Assembly (NCBI GenBank): GCA_963920705.1
Contig: OY987226.1
Coordinates: 22,993,300-23,057,299 of the forward strand
DNA: 64,000 bases
Direction: 5' to 3'
From: Odiellus spinosus
Lineage: Eukaryota; Arthropoda; Arachnida; Opiliones; Phalangiidae
In this document: positions 44,576 through 57,473 of the stretch, piece by piece
Layout of the letters: each line of letters opens with the position of its first letter
Position numbering within the stretch: position 1 is the first letter of the stretch
Notes under the pieces: model-generated
Told to the model about the DNA's origin: nothing
What the model saw: only the letters and a program-made list of their open reading frames with translations
The model's database searches: none
Program-made: the position numbers and the translations under genes

Positions 44576-47500
44576 CTGCAAAAGAGAATCATTCTATAAT
44601 TTGAGCCAATACCTGTGGCACTTAGTTGTTAGCTATTAAATAGATCCACTCACCAGTGAAGACGCAATGCGTGGAGGAAAGCGCTCAAACCCTCCATAAT
44701 CAAAAGAACTCCTATGGTTAAAACAGCCCAGGCCGTAAAAATGATGAAAAGAATTATTCCACCAGTCCACCCGCCGCTTTGAAGCCCAATCTTCATCACC
44801 ATAGTCCACAATACTTCAGACAGTTCTGTAAAAGGAATTGTTTTTTCGATTAGTTTATAAATTGTATCATATTAAGAAAGGATAGAAATTGCACTGGGAA
44901 TTTTTAAGGGGTACGATTTTGCAGGATTCAACTTTAAATTGTGAGAGCGTCTCTCAAACGTTTTCAAATGTCATAAGTTAAGTTCACCCTAGCGCATTCC
45001 AATTGATTTTAATCTAAAAAACCAAACCAATATCTTAAAAGCTCCTAATCGTTTTGAGCATAATCTGTTCACATATCATTTTCATTAACTGATCTATTAT
45101 ATTTTAATCTGTAGGTTGTTGAAGCAGAATCAGTTTGAAACTGGTTTCCGAAGCAGTTTTGAGAGATCGATTCCAAGAAAAAGGTTTCCTGTTCACACGA
45201 CTGCCGTGAAACAGTTTAAATTGACTCCAAGGCCTAGTATGAAGGTTGCTTTAGTGACCCCGATCATTAACAAAGTTGTGGCTATGACGTCTTTCTTTCC
45301 CCAAGCCCCCTCGATCATAAACATAATGCAAAGTGACTTAACAGGTTATGCGAGGGAAATTTCTATCAAAAACTACAGAAAAATAATTCTTACGAGCATG
45401 AGCCAAACTTAGAGCCCACAATCGCAAGTAGGATGCGGTGTGCGAAATTGAACCGAGACAATATTCGATCGTGTGAATCGATTGATTAATAAAAAGGTCT
45501 CCAAAGTTGAACTCTTCTTGGTCATGTCCACCTGGTAAAACTGGGCCGTTTTGGTTATGAACCACTTCACCTTCTTCAGCATTTGATTCATTAGCGTGCA
45601 TCTGAAATTATTATCTTATAAATAAAATCAAAATAATTTTGATGGTAATCTTTTACTAACCATAGTTGGTCTGGCCAGCCATTGTCGTCGGAGAATGAAA
45701 GGTTTGACAAACAACATCCAAGGAACGCAAAGAACTGCCACAATAACAAGCACAGCCTGGATTCCTTGCTGTAATGTTAATCATAAAAAAGGGTGAGTAT
45801 TTATGTGTCACCATTCTTAGTTAAAAAATATTACCTGTCCAGAGTAGAGGGGGGCCAAGTAGCACGGTTTCTCGGGATAACTGAAGAGAAACATGTTGAT
45901 AAGAAGAATCAAAAGACTCCTTGCGCAACCAGCCTGGCTAACGTCACTGTGAACCCATTTGGAAAAGATCAGTAGAACCAAATATCCAAAAATGAACACC
46001 AAGAATATAACTTGGGGAATAAATTCACAAAAGATGTTCAATGGCTTTCGGAAATATCTAGAAAAAAAATAAATTATTATTGATGATAAAAGTCAAATAG
46101 TTTTGAATGAAAACTTACGTGTGATTCCAGAAACTAAGAGCAACACCAAAAACCATTTGAGTTACGCCTAACACGATGGAACATTTCATTTTGTAAGAGT
46201 TCAAGAAAAGGATTTTGTTCGCAGCAAGTTGCCAAACCTATAAACGATTTATTTGGAATAAGCTGAAACATTTTCAAATTGCCGAAGACGTATAAGCGTG
46301 ATCTTACAGGATCTATGCCAAATGGATATGGTGTTCCGTAATAAGTAACATTCGGATCCAGTTGCATCAGCTTCTCGAAAGGTTTGTTCTCATAATCTTC
46401 TATTTTAGCTTGCCAAGATGAACCAAATATGTTGAATGACTTTGAAAACACATCGTTATATATGAGTCCAGTGTAAATTGAAAATGTTCCCATCAACAAA
46501 ATAATGTATCTTCCATTAAAGAATGTGTTCCAAATCTACAGGGGAAAACCGAATTAGCTATTTGAGCTAATTTAAAATCAAAATTCCAAGCGAACCTCAT
46601 TGTCAGTTTTCTGCGAAGCCAGTCCTTTTTCTTTTAAAACCATCCAGAGTGCGAAGAGAGCCATCAGAAGTCCGTGTCCACAATCTCCAAACATCACGGC
46701 GAACAAGAAAGGGAATGTGATGATGGTGTAAGGGGCTATTGATCCAAAAAATTTAGAACTCCGGTTTCTACTATGCAAGTTTTTATTTTATATTAAGAAC
46801 ACACCTGGGTTAACTTCTCGATAGGCTGCCACACCGTAGGCATCAACGATAGCTTGGAACCCTTTCGTAAATTTGTTGGTTCTATTGTAGGTTGGTGGAG
46901 TTTCTTTGGTATCCATTCGATTCAGAATTGATGGCACGCTACTACCACTACGTTCCTATGGAAACAATTTTACGATTTTTTACAGTTATTTCTGGATATT
47001 TTGCTCATTGGTATCCTGATGGCCTGATAAGCTGAAACTAGGATCAGTAGCTTTATTTTTAAGTTGGCCTATGTTAAATACCTACAAAGATTATTTAAAA
47101 TTTTTCTCAAAAAACCAGGTGATAAGATACCCACAATTCTTCGAGAATTTATTATATATATATATATATATAGAATAAATTACATATCACAGGTTTTTAA
47201 TTGCTAATATATAATTTTTGCTAGCAAAACAAGTGATTAAAAAATAACATGATTCAACAGCAAATCACGGTTTGAAATTGTCTCGTGTCATTTTTATTAA
47301 TAAAATCCATTTTATTTTTTAATCATTATTCTTATATTAGTTTTTAAACTTAGGCTAAAATCTACAATTTCCCATATGCTAAATTGACCAATATTGGTAA
47401 AATTACCAGAATTTATTTTAGTCTCAATGTAATTTACTGATATTCACAAAATGACTTGTATATGGATTTCTGCTATTTTAAATGCAGGATTCCTCTTTCA

Positions 47501-50500
47501 AACCCTTCCAAATTCTTACCTATGACTAAAAAAAACCCTACACTTGATAAAAACACAATGATATGATTGACTTGGCATTGGTAGTGCAAAGTGACTGAGA
47601 CATGAGAAATTATACTAACATGTCATTAACAACACCAAACAAATTACTATCGAAAATACTTGTAGATTTAAAATGTTAGTAAACTCTGACCTCTTTCAGC
47701 AAATTTTCACTTTTAATCCAAATAATTTTAAATTACCATGAGCCGATTGTAAATTACCCTGTTAAATATTTCTAACCAAACCAGAGATCTGGACTGATCA
47801 GGCATGGGGAATTGAGCCTTACTCATAAAGTATGTACTTACAGTGCCCCTGCGCAAGGCTAGCTGGATTTTGTCCAAATCAGAAACAGCGCACCAACATT
47901 CAGCAATAAGACATTTTTGTGTCACGTCCAAATTGAAGAAATTCAAAGTGTGGTAAATGGCCTTAATTTTTCGAACTTTCACAAACCAATTCTTGATGTT
48001 TTTCGCAGCAGCGACCAAAACTCTGTGACGATGATCTTGAGTTTGTTTTAAGACCTATAATTCAAAGCGAAAGAAGCACTTAAATTGCATATCAATTGCA
48101 AACAAAATTATGAAAACATACTATGTTCAAATCCTCAATACGGGTCATAACACCGTTTGACATTTCTCTGCGATCTGCTGGAGTCTCGGGACACGGATAC
48201 AATGTAGCTCTAAATCTAAAGTATATAAATTAATTCATGGCTTTGGGATATTTAAGCAGGAAACTTTAGATAATTTTTAAATTTTGAAACTACAGAGGCT
48301 TTACTAGAAAGGTTAGCTTTCAGTGTAGAAGTAAGGTCCAACTGCGTAAATTATCTTACCCTTCACAGATTTTCTTAACACGAGACTTAAGTTGCTCTCC
48401 TTGAAAGAATATGATGAAGACTGACTTGAAAACTTGATCACCCTAATTTGAAGTTGGTATTTTTGATGAAACTTTAAAGATAGCTCATTATTAAAGTGCC
48501 TTACAGTGACTGGATCTTCTAATGGGGAGTCTATTTCAGCTTGACGAAGGAAAGCATTGCCACGGCAGACTCTCCAAAGCATCCTCTCGAATGCTGGTAG
48601 TCTCTCACGAAGTATAACTCCAGAAACAAAACTAGACAAGAGTATTAAAGTTTTGTTATTTTGCATACTGGGTTTACTTGATATTTCACTGCCGAATCTC
48701 AGTCTCTCCGTTATTATATTTGACCGTTGAATCTTTAGGTCTTTGGCTTATATTTGACTGTAGAATTTCATGGTCTCTGGGTTTTATAATTGTCCGACGA
48801 ATCTCTATGTTATTATATCGCTACGACAAATCTCAGACTTGAGTTACTATACGTAATCCCCCAAAATTCTGTCTCTGGGTTATTATGTAACCTACCCAAG
48901 TTGCGCTGGAGTTGCATGTAGTTCGTGAGCAACCAAAGATTTTTGGATATTTTCAGTCTCCAAAGCTGAATGCTCTTGCTAAATAAAGAAAAGATAATCA
49001 TGGCAGCACAGTTTAATACCCTACAGTACAAAAGTTCTTCACTGTTTATTAAAGCACTGTTGAATGCAATCATAACTAGTCCAAAAATCTCTTCGAAGCA
49101 TATGTAGACATTTTAGAGGTTGAAGACATTTTAGATGTGTCGATGTGAAGTTATGAACTGAGACCAACGTAATGTTTTAGATTTTATTTCGGAATCTAAG
49201 TGGCTGTGCCATTGGCAATGGAGATTACGGTTTAAAAAATATTTTACCGGTACTTGTAATAGTCAGTAACCATCATGATCAAGTGCCAAACATGCCACTC
49301 AACCAACGATATAAGGAATTTTGAAATAAATTACTTGAGAAACTCGTGGTATAGCACAGGGGAGATGAGCATTTTGAATTTTAGGCATACTTTTCTAATT
49401 GTAATCACCTGCCATTTATAATAGTTGGAAAACCTTCGTTTTATATCCCTTTAAAGGGAGAATGCAACCTAACAACAAGTGATTTTTTTATCGATTCCTT
49501 ATTGTTTAAATAAGTCTAATCCACTAGTGAAAAAATTACGAACAATTAATAAACTACAAATAAATTTCAAACTTACCCAAAAAATAGGCTTAGTGGGATT
49601 CATGGAGATCCTGATTTCCTCGCGCATAAAAGTCTAGCGACCAATCGAATGCCATTGTAAGTCTCGTGGGGATCTCGCATGAACGACGGGCCTTTGATCA
49701 TTGGTCGCTAGACTTTACATGGAGGCAATTCCATCGATCCCGCTAAGCCTATTTCCTGTGGAAGTTTTAAATTTATTTCTAGTTTAATATTTGTTTTGTT
49801 AACTTTTCATTGTTGGTTTAGGCCTATTTAAACGATAAGGAATCTATAAAAAAGAACTTGGAAACCCTTTCAATCATTAAACTGCATCAAAAATAAACTT
49901 GATACAATTCTAACATGTTTATTAAAACTAAGGGAATTGAAATTTTGATAAGGTGTTGTTTCTTACGACTACTAGATTGAACTAGTAGATAAAAAATAAG
50001 CTTTCCCCTTATGTTAATACTTTTAAGTAGGTTAAAGTTCAACCCAAAATGTAGTGTAAAATATTAGTAATTCGTCACAGTTAATAAAGGAGATTTTCTC
50101 CAAAACACCTCGTGCAATGTAACGCCTGGCCATTTACACAGGCACGTCTGAAAATTAGGAATTTTGTTTCTACAATTAAAAGTAGCCTTGAAAGAAAATG
50201 AGTAATATCCAAGAGGGTAGGGTGGACAAGGTGGCTGAAGCTGTTGCAGGATTACCCCATAGCAAATTCTTATTCCTTTCTAAGATGTTGAGCTCAAAAT
50301 AGATTGCTATGGGATCAGAATGGGTGCGTGTAAACAGTAGACCTGTACCAAACTATTCCATTGAAATCTATTTTGCAAGTGGGTAATTTTAGAATACATT
50401 TAGATTTTTATATTAAGTGGACGTGATCAACTACATAGTGAAAATGTCAAACAATATCTAGTGGCCAGTGAAACTAAAATTCATCTCTACTGCCATGCGT

Positions 50501-53500
50501 GTCTAAGCTTTAAATTTCTGTGAAGTGATTCAAGGCTAAGCCTACAAGAAAATTAAGTGTAAGCTTAGGGCTAACCACTCAAATAATCTAATGCACAGTT
50601 TTGTCAAAATTTAATTGAAAAATGTACAGATTATCTTAGAATAGAGCATATTTTGGCATATCACACAAATCTGTAATCAATAGTGGTTAGCCCCTTGCAT
50701 GTAAGGAAGATAAATTATTTTTGCCCATTTTCGCAAAGTGGTTTATAAGTAAACCATAATTTGACAGAAAAAAGCGTATTGTGGTTAAATTTTATTGACT
50801 ACTACTGTTAAAATTAATGAGCATTAACAAGTGATTACTTAAAGTTCTTGGTTTACAGTGCTGCCATGATTATAAAATGTCTTGGTAGGAGCGCAACAGT
50901 TAGTTAAAAACTGTTCAAAATGGTGTAGTCTCTGGAATTTTAATATTTACACTTTTGGGGGAGCGTAAATCATTTTTGAATAAGGAGGCAAGCCCACTAA
51001 CAAATTTTTCTGATTCTGAATTAGAAACTATTATATCAAGATCAAAAATTCAAAATGGTCCCTTATTTAATATTTAGTTATTTTCAACTAAAATTAAGGC
51101 ACCATACTAATAACGCTAATTAGCTATGCTAGTGTGCAGAATCAGATGTGCACACGAATAGTTTGTCTGCGAGCACGGAGAGAAGATAATTTTCCTTTGC
51201 TTTGCCTACTCTATATCACGTATCTTAAAGAACGTGTTTTCTACTGGCAGAGGAAGTCCTAGACTATCTTTTTTATATTTCTTTAGGTATAGACCCTAAT
51301 TTTTTTCCCATTTAAAAATTCCAAATTGGTGAATTTTGTTACCAAAAAATTTTGGTTTTCCTGAACAGATCCAAAAAAAATCCCAGAGTCGTTATAAATT
51401 GTTTCAAAGACTTTTAACAATTAGGAATAGGTTTTATTTTTTATTTTTTGGCCAACTATGCACTCCTATCTGGGTACGGAACACCTAAGACAACAGGAAA
51501 CAAAACTAACTCCTCAAATGTACATTTATCCTTCAACGAAAAGCCAATTGAGATTTCTTCTAGATACACCATCATCCAAATAATTTTTTCAATTTAAAAT
51601 TGTGAAGAGTTAGTTTTGTATTTTCAATGTATCACATTGCTAAAAGCTAGGAAGGTTGGAATGCTTAAGAGAAAAACACTACTAGGTGTAAAAGGAAACA
51701 TTTTCATAAACAGAAGGAAAATGGGAAGGTCAAAGGCTCACCCTAATTTAAGAGCTTGTCCACCAGCTTTAAGCCCTTCTTCTCCCAGCAACGTTATGTT
51801 CTCTTCTTGAACACTCGGATCGTGCATCTGAACACGATTAGAATCCGCCTGATAAATAAATGTTTCTCATCGCAAACGGAAAAGCATGCAAGAGCGTACA
51901 ATCTCTTCATCTCAGTGTAAAAAAACTACAGGCCGAACCAATTAAAAAGGGGCATGCAATTTCTTAACTACCCATAGGATGTGTAATATAAGCGTCAGAA
52001 TTAAAAGAAAAAACATATTAGTACTACATTTGGATTTTGAGAAAGGCATCCGTAGTAGAACTAAATTACTGCAATAATAGTAAAAAAAATCTTAATTCAG
52101 AGAAGGCTGAAAAAAACAAGAGTATTGAAAACTTGGTTTTTTTGCTGGCAAACTGGTGAAAAATTGAGTTTTCAGATAACTACGAGACATGGATGAAACT
52201 TTCCAGAAGGCACACACTTGTTAAAATTATCTAAGTTAGATATTTAAAAAGTGAGTTATTTGCGGAGAAATAGACCAGTGATTGTAATAAAACTTGGGAA
52301 AATTGTCAGAGACAGTTCAGACTGAGGTCCATTATTCAATCTTTTGCAGTTTCAAGAGTTTTATATTCAATTTTATGTTTTTTAACAACACAAGCACGCT
52401 TTTTTAAAATAATTACTGGTCTATTTCTTTGCAAATAACTAATTGTTTACTCCCTTAGAAGTCATACCTCAAAATGAAATAATAGCAATTCGCTGCTAAA
52501 ACTTGCGCAAAGTTATGTGTGTCAAGTACATTTTCTCATGCACAAACAGTAAATGTTTATTATATAAAATCCAGCTGCAGTCAGGTTTAAATTAATAAAC
52601 TTCTAACGTTTGTGCATGAGAAAAAAGTCATTGGCTTTCATTTTTATTCTTTTAAACATTTCAACATTTCCTAGTCCTAGCCAAGAGTGAATTAAAGTAG
52701 TATGAAATTCACTCACTTGCACATGAGTAAACTATTCAAGGTGTCTGTTGGGAATTAGAGCGTTGCGGTTTAACCTGAACAGTAGTGTGTCTTATTTGGT
52801 GTTCTGAAATTACCCCAACATACAGCTACTAACCCATGAGAAATAGTTTTTTTCCCCAAGCGATTTCAATCTCACAACCACACCCCTGCCATGTTTTTCA
52901 AAGTCACTGGCAACATTCAGAAAGAAAAATTACACCAAATTAATTCACTCTTGTTATAACTTGATTTCCGTGATATTTTCACGTTCCTTACATCTGTATG
53001 AATCCTGCTTTCCTTCACCATACCTATAGTTAAATTTTAGGATTTGAGGTTTATGGCAAACACAATAAGACACGTAAATAAACCAAAAAAAAAAAAAAAA
53101 TTGATGTAAAAATTTGATTGTGAAAGTCCAGCAACGATCAGTAGCATTTTGCGTGGAATTATTTTCAATGAACAAAAACAATAACCGTGCTAATTAGAAG
53201 CGATTAGCACCCCTCACCTACTACAGTCTACTAATGGCGCATGGACAGCTAAGCTATCTGATATCTCAGAGTAATTAAGAAATAACTGGTACGTTAGCTT
53301 TATACACACTGCCAATTTATGCTGTACGTACGCAAGCTATTAAAGGTATGATATTAGCTGATGATTCCTCATGTAAAAATATGCTTCACTAAATTGTTCT
53401 TCAAATTTTTGCTAGTTATTCTATCAGCAAAGATTTTTTTTGAAGTTTTATATCTTGAACGGGTGTTTGAATTTCGCTACATACTTTTCGTCTAATCAGC

Positions 53501-56500
53501 AGTCGCATTAAAGTACAGTGTTTATACTTTGTATTTCATAAATATAGTAAATTGTCTAGTGGCTTTAAATTTCTAGCATTTCAAAATTAAGCTTACACAA
53601 ATATGGCCATTTATGTCTACAATTTAAAAGCTTTTCATCAGTTTTCTTTTAATAAATCAATGGAAAAACATGGTTAATACACCAACTGGATTAAGAAACT
53701 ATCTCAATCATTCCCTATTCTAAATTATAGCGGGATAAGAGATGGATTATATGTTGTAGAAGATTATGATTTGAAGCGGATAGAAAAGTGGCTATTCAAA
53801 AAGTTAAATGATAAAACAAAAATTTGACCAATCACTTGATTCTACATTTTTCTCAATCTACGTTATCAAAAACCTTACAAAAATATCTTCATATTTTCAA
53901 GCATCTACTAAATCAGACAAAGGTTTTAAAGATTGCTCTATAAAAACATGGACCGCTTGTGTTTGAATTTACAAAAAGGTATACGACTACTAGCGTTTAG
54001 ACCATGTAACCAAAGAGATCATATAATCAGGCTAGATATCTTGGATAGCGACTACATTTTTTCAAAATGGTGTTTTCCTTCAATTAATTGATGAAACTTA
54101 ATTTATTTAACTTTAAACGCTTGTTAATCATATAATATTCTCTTAAAATTGCTAAGCCTAAAATCGATACTAAAAAGTGTAATTCAAAATTGTGCTTTAA
54201 TTTAAAGTCTCGCGTTTGTAGTAGAAACTAACTATTGGGCAGATACCTTTTTGTGAATTCAAATATTATGCTTTGATAGAGCAGACGACTAAGTCAACTT
54301 TTTAAAATTGTTCCCATCATATTTAGGCGATTCTTCAAAAGAACACTTAGGTTTTCTTTAAACAGATTCAGAAAAACGTAAAATAAAAAGTGACCAAAGA
54401 GTTTTCATTTATCCTTTAAATCAAGAAAAACGTTTGGCTGGCTTCACGGCATCGTAAAAAAAAACTGAAGCTAGTTTACTTCCAAAAATCTGGTACAGCT
54501 CTTCATACTTAACACCTCTGACCTAATACGTAGCATATAAGCTAGGATTATTAATGAATACCGGGTTTGGTAATTCATCTTCATATATTAGGATATGTCT
54601 CCATTGATAAAGTAAATGTATAATACTCTGTTTCGCAGTGAAATTACAGGTACCGGTATTTGGAATTCAAAACAATCTTTAAACGCAATGTCAAGAGAAC
54701 TTCAACCTCTTAATGTTCACGAGTGTTAAACATTCTAAAACCATGCCAGATATAAATCACAAAAGCCACAAAGAGCTTGCAAAATTCAGTCGTGCTAAAC
54801 AACCGATTCCTAGCTTAAAATGAAAACCACGATGATTAACGACGCGCATTATGAAAATACTTAGTTTGAACACTTATATTAAATACATTCAATATTTAAA
54901 CGACATTAAAAAATTTCTTTATAATATAATCAAGAAAAATGTACCTCATCAAAGAATGCTTGGGTTTTTCTCAAAATGTGTTTAAGTTCAGTCAGTTCCA
55001 GGAATGTTTTTTTCAAAGCCTCCGCGTTTGTATTAACTTCTTTCAACTCATTTTCCAGTTTCTCAAATGTCGCCTAAAAATTATAAGCATTTTTACAAGA
55101 AGAAATTCCCTATCCGTTATCCTTTATAATAGGCACGCAACCTGACTCGATTGAAGCATTGTCAAATTGATTCGCCAAACTCGCAAATTTTCACATAACG
55201 AAATTGGTTTACCAAGGAAAAATATGTAATTTTTGGTTGAAAATGGTCCAAATTGGAAAATTCCAACAGAATTCGATTTGACCCAAATAGACCAAATTAA
55301 AAAACCTGAATTTAAAAGTGGACTAAAATTTAAAATACCTTTCATCCACTTTTGATGAATTCGGTTTTTTAATTTGGTCTATATCTATTGGCTCATTTTT
55401 GGCCAACTTAGATTTTCCCTCAATCCAATAATCCAATTTATTTATTCTGTGGGAGCACAGTAAAGTAAAACCAACTTCACGCGTATGTAAAAAATGCCTT
55501 GTGAATTTTTTAAATTTCTAAAGATTAAATTCGAGACTTTGGCGCGAGATTAAATTGATAAGGCCCACAACGTGTCTGGTTCTGATTAGCTTATAAGCAA
55601 CAACAGATGTATGCATACTACAATAATAAGAAAAAAAATCAATTACCTCCAGATCAATCATTTCCCTCGGTTGAGGAGCTTCTGGATTGTCACCTATGTC
55701 AAACATTGGAATGGCGTCTTTCTTTATTTCCTTTTCCAAATATCCTAGATACCAGAATACAGTTAAAATAATATACCATATGTAACATAATTGAGAACTC
55801 ACGAAGTTTCCTTTCCATTTCATCACAGCGACGAACTTCGTTAACGAACTTCCTTTGGAATGCATTGACGTCTGGGTTGAGCTGGTAAGAAATAACAAGT
55901 TTATATTTAAGAGACTGGTTTTTTTTCTATTTAAAAGTGATATCAGGCACGTGCCACCTGATTGTGAAGTCTTGGATTAATAACGAGGCTAATTCTTCAT
56001 GGATATCACCTAGGACTATTAACAATGGACACCTATCTTAATAGATAAAGATGAATAAGAAAGACTGGAGTTCCTAAGCATCCTCTAATGGGCAAAAGTA
56101 GGAACTAACAAAACTATGTGCACATCTGCCTATACTTTATCCATAGCAGCCTCGAATGAGGTTTTGTTAGCTACTACTTTTCTACAGTTTTCCGTTAGAG
56201 GACGTTTATGAATGCCAGTTTAGTTATCAATATCTATTAAGTGTGTCTAGATATTTCGCTAGTTCGAAACCATATTGGTTTTGGCTCAACACTAGGATTT
56301 TAGCATTTTAGTTTCTCAAAAACACGTCAATGCATAAGTCTAAAAATGGGATTTTAACTACTGTTCAATTAATACTTTATTTTGAATTCCAACAGAGGGA
56401 TCATTTGTAAAATTCACTCTATAAAATACAAATCCCCCAGCTACCATCCACCAAGATTCATACACAGGTTTTCCAATTGACGTTTCCAGTTGCATCGAAG

Positions 56501-57473
56501 TTTTTGAAAAAGAGTAATAAAAACTATGAATTTATGACAAATTTATAAGTTACCGGGATATTTCCCTGACTCTTTAGCAACATTCAAATTCTGTAACACT
56601 TCCAGGTTTGCATAAACCCTGATCCACTGTCCAGATACAAGGTTTGATAATTCTAAACAAATCTACCTTACATGAAACTCAATTGTCAGATAATCGCAAT
56701 GTACAGATTTATTTTCCTTGTCTAAACCAAAAGGGGTAAAATCTAACGAACATCCTTTCCTTGGAAATAAAATTTCATAATCTCCAAGGAAATGGAATCC
56801 CGAAAAACAGGTCTAAATAACATAAAATAAAAGGAGCCCTTTTGCTCTGTTTTGTTAGAGGCCCGAAAATCGGATAGTATTTTGGCCTGATTTTTAGACC
56901 TCTAACAAAACAGACTAAAAGGGCAGATGCTATTTTGACCTGATAAGTTCGAGGCACAAAAAAAAAAAACCTGTCAAATAGCCCTTTGCTATTTTGACAG
57001 AAAAAAAAAAGAGGCCAAAACAGATACTTTGTAAAAGACCAACAGTACAAAACCAGGATGGGAACTCCAACCATCTTTTTTAACTTGGCTTCGCTATGCT
57101 CCCAAATTAGAGTCCAAAATGGTCGGAGCTAGAAGAAATCTTCAGCAATACAGGAATTTAACATAACCTACATTAAACCAATGAAAGTCTGTGCTTGGGT
57201 AAATGTCAAAAGGAATTCCCCCAGTTAAAAGTTCCTTGAACATTAATGATTAGACATTCTCATTAATAAATGGCAGGGGGGGGGGGGGGGGGGGGCGCTG
57301 CTCGTCTTACAGAAATATAATCACAAGAACTTGTCAAAAATAACACTATAACTTACATCTCTAAATTGCACCAAACCCAATTCTCCAAGTTCCGATACAC
57401 AAGCATAAGCAGCTTCTGACTGTAGGAAGAGTTGACTTAGGGTCATCTCTTCACTTCTGAATAACGACCCCAT
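44476..57473 (-). CDS. ATP6V0A1: V-type proton ATPase 116 kDa subunit a, 18 coding exons
   Basis: Subunit a of the membrane V0 sector forms the proton half-channels and, through its cytosolic N-terminal half, the stator. Eighteen exons join into 2496 nt: 831 residues, the usual family length. The N-terminus [20 protein letters not shown] is diagnostic. Residues 1-395 or so are cytosolic and include [13 protein letters not shown]. Membrane helices follow, from [17 protein letters not shown] in exon 11 to [12 protein letters not shown] in exon 17. The arginines equivalent to yeast Vph1 R735 and R799 are present at about residues 732 ([12 protein letters not shown]) and 796. All 17 introns are GT-AG and every phase agrees. 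The gene is transcribed away from NEDD1 and toward ZW10. Which animal paralogue (a1-a4) it represents cannot be decided here. Confidence 0.97.
44654..44825 (-). CDS. ATP6V0A1: V-ATPase a exon 17
   Basis: Encodes [15 protein letters not shown], a membrane helix, and [15 protein letters not shown]. The acceptor is ttacag|AA and the donor CTG|GTGAGT, phase 2. Confidence 0.96.
45394..45601 (-). CDS. ATP6V0A1: V-ATPase a exon 16
   Basis: Encodes an acidic cytosolic loop, then [20 protein letters not shown] followed by [11 protein letters not shown] with the essential arginine of the proton path. The acceptor is tttcag|ATG and the donor CTC|GTAAGA, phase 1. Confidence 0.97.
45661..45768 (-). CDS. 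ATP6V0A1: V-ATPase a exon 15
   Basis: Encodes [19 protein letters not shown] and KPFILRRQW, one membrane helix plus a basic segment. The donor is ATG|GTTAGT, phase 0. Confidence 0.95.
45835..46057 (-). CDS. ATP6V0A1: V-ATPase a exon 14
   Basis: Encodes [18 protein letters not shown], a membrane helix, and [17 protein letters not shown]. The donor is CAG|GTAATA, phase 0. Confidence 0.96.
46119..46237 (-). CDS. ATP6V0A1: V-ATPase a exon 13
   Basis: Encodes [18 protein letters not shown] and the helix [16 protein letters not shown]. The acceptor is tttatag|GTT and the donor CAC|GTAAGT, phase 2. Confidence 0.95.
46308..46535 (-). CDS. ATP6V0A1: V-ATPase a exon 12
   Basis: Encodes [20 protein letters not shown] and [20 protein letters not shown], then a lumenal loop ending YPFGIDP. 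The donor is CCT|GTAAGA, phase 0. Confidence 0.97.
46596..46735 (-). CDS. ATP6V0A1: V-ATPase a exon 11
   Basis: Encodes [20 protein letters not shown] and the second membrane helix, ending KTDNE. The donor is GAG|GTTCGC, phase 0. Confidence 0.97.
46805..46955 (-). CDS. ATP6V0A1: V-ATPase a exon 10
   Basis: Encodes [14 protein letters not shown] and [20 protein letters not shown], ending REVNP. The acceptor is ccatag|GAA and the donor CCAG|GTGTGT, phase 1. Confidence 0.96.
47842..48054 (-). CDS. ATP6V0A1: V-ATPase a exon 9
   Basis: Encodes [35 protein letters not shown] and CLIAECW. The donor is ACT|GTAAGT, phase 0. Confidence 0.97.
48122..48215 (-). CDS. ATP6V0A1: V-ATPase a exon 8
   Basis: Encodes [18 protein letters not shown] and MTRIEDLNI. 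The acceptor is ctttag|A and the donor ATA|GTATGT, phase 0. Confidence 0.95.
48360..48442 (-). CDS. ATP6V0A1: V-ATPase a exon 7
   Basis: Encodes [20 protein letters not shown] and VKKICEG. The preceding intron is 62 bp. The donor is AGG|GTAAGA, phase 2. Confidence 0.96.
48505..48631 (-). CDS. ATP6V0A1: V-ATPase a exon 6
   Basis: Encodes [20 protein letters not shown] and [12 protein letters not shown]. The acceptor is gtctag|T and the donor ACT|GTAAGG, phase 0. Confidence 0.96.
49451..49865. mobile_element. TTAA palindromic MITE in V-ATPase intron 5
   Basis: TTAAAGGGAGAATGCAACCT at the left. The interior palindrome has AAAGTCTAGCGACCAAT and its inverse ATTGGTCGCTAGACTTT. The right terminus is degenerate. 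Matches the fragment at 14160-14477. Confidence 0.7.
51742..51848 (-). CDS. ATP6V0A1: V-ATPase a exon 5
   Basis: Encodes the variable linker followed by [20 protein letters not shown], matching arthropod-type subunit a. The acceptor is ttatcag|GCG and the donor TTAGG|GTGAGC, phase 2. Confidence 0.93.
52253..52450. repeat. Inverted repeat in V-ATPase intron 4
   Basis: AAATAGACCAGTGATTGTAA (about 52267) is mirrored by ATTACTGGTCTATTTCTTTG (about 52413). Non-coding, probably another foldback. Confidence 0.5.
52532..52625. repeat. Hairpin in V-ATPase intron 4
   Basis: TTTCTCATGCACAAAC is exactly mirrored by GTTTGTGCATGAGAAA about 75 bp downstream. Confidence 0.55.
54945..55073 (-). CDS. ATP6V0A1: V-ATPase a exon 4
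   Basis: Encodes [20 protein letters not shown] through [10 protein letters not shown], the N-terminal coiled-coil helix. The donor is GAG|GTACAT, phase 0. Confidence 0.96.
55285..55382. repeat. Inverted repeat in V-ATPase intron 3
   Basis: AGACCAAATTAAAAAACC is mirrored by GGTTTTTTAATTTGGTCT with a loop of about 60 bp. Confidence 0.55.
55647..55744 (-). CDS. ATP6V0A1: V-ATPase a exon 3
   Basis: Encodes [20 protein letters not shown] and PREMIDLE. The preceding intron is only 58 bp. The donor is GAG|GTAATT, phase 0. Confidence 0.95.
55803..55881 (-). CDS. ATP6V0A1: V-ATPase a exon 2
   Basis: Encodes [20 protein letters not shown], a family hallmark. The acceptor is ttaccag|CTC and the donor CTTC|GTGAGT, phase 1. 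Confidence 0.95.
56020..56255. mobile_element. Foldback in V-ATPase intron 1
   Basis: AGTAGGAACTAACAAAAC (about 56097) and the outer ATCCTCTAATGGGCAAAAG are mirrored by GTTTTGTTAGCTACTACTTT and CCGTTAGAGGACG (to about 56215). The outer TTAATAGAT is mirrored by ATCTATTAA. Confidence 0.55.
56835..57012. repeat. Paired hairpins in V-ATPase intron 1
   Basis: TCTGTTTTGTTAGAGG is mirrored by CCTCTAACAAAACAGA. A second pair, CTGTCAAATAGC and GCTATTTTGACAG, follows, with A-runs beside it. Confidence 0.55.
57277..57296. repeat. Poly-G tract in V-ATPase intron 1
   Basis: About twenty consecutive G residues just downstream (in transcription) of exon 1. The transcript strand would carry poly-C. Confidence 0.8.
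57357..57473 (-). CDS. ATP6V0A1: V-ATPase a exon 1
   Basis: Residues 1-39, from [12 protein letters not shown] to ELGLVQFRD. The ATG is at 57473-57471 and the donor GAT|GTAAGT, phase 0. Confidence 0.96.
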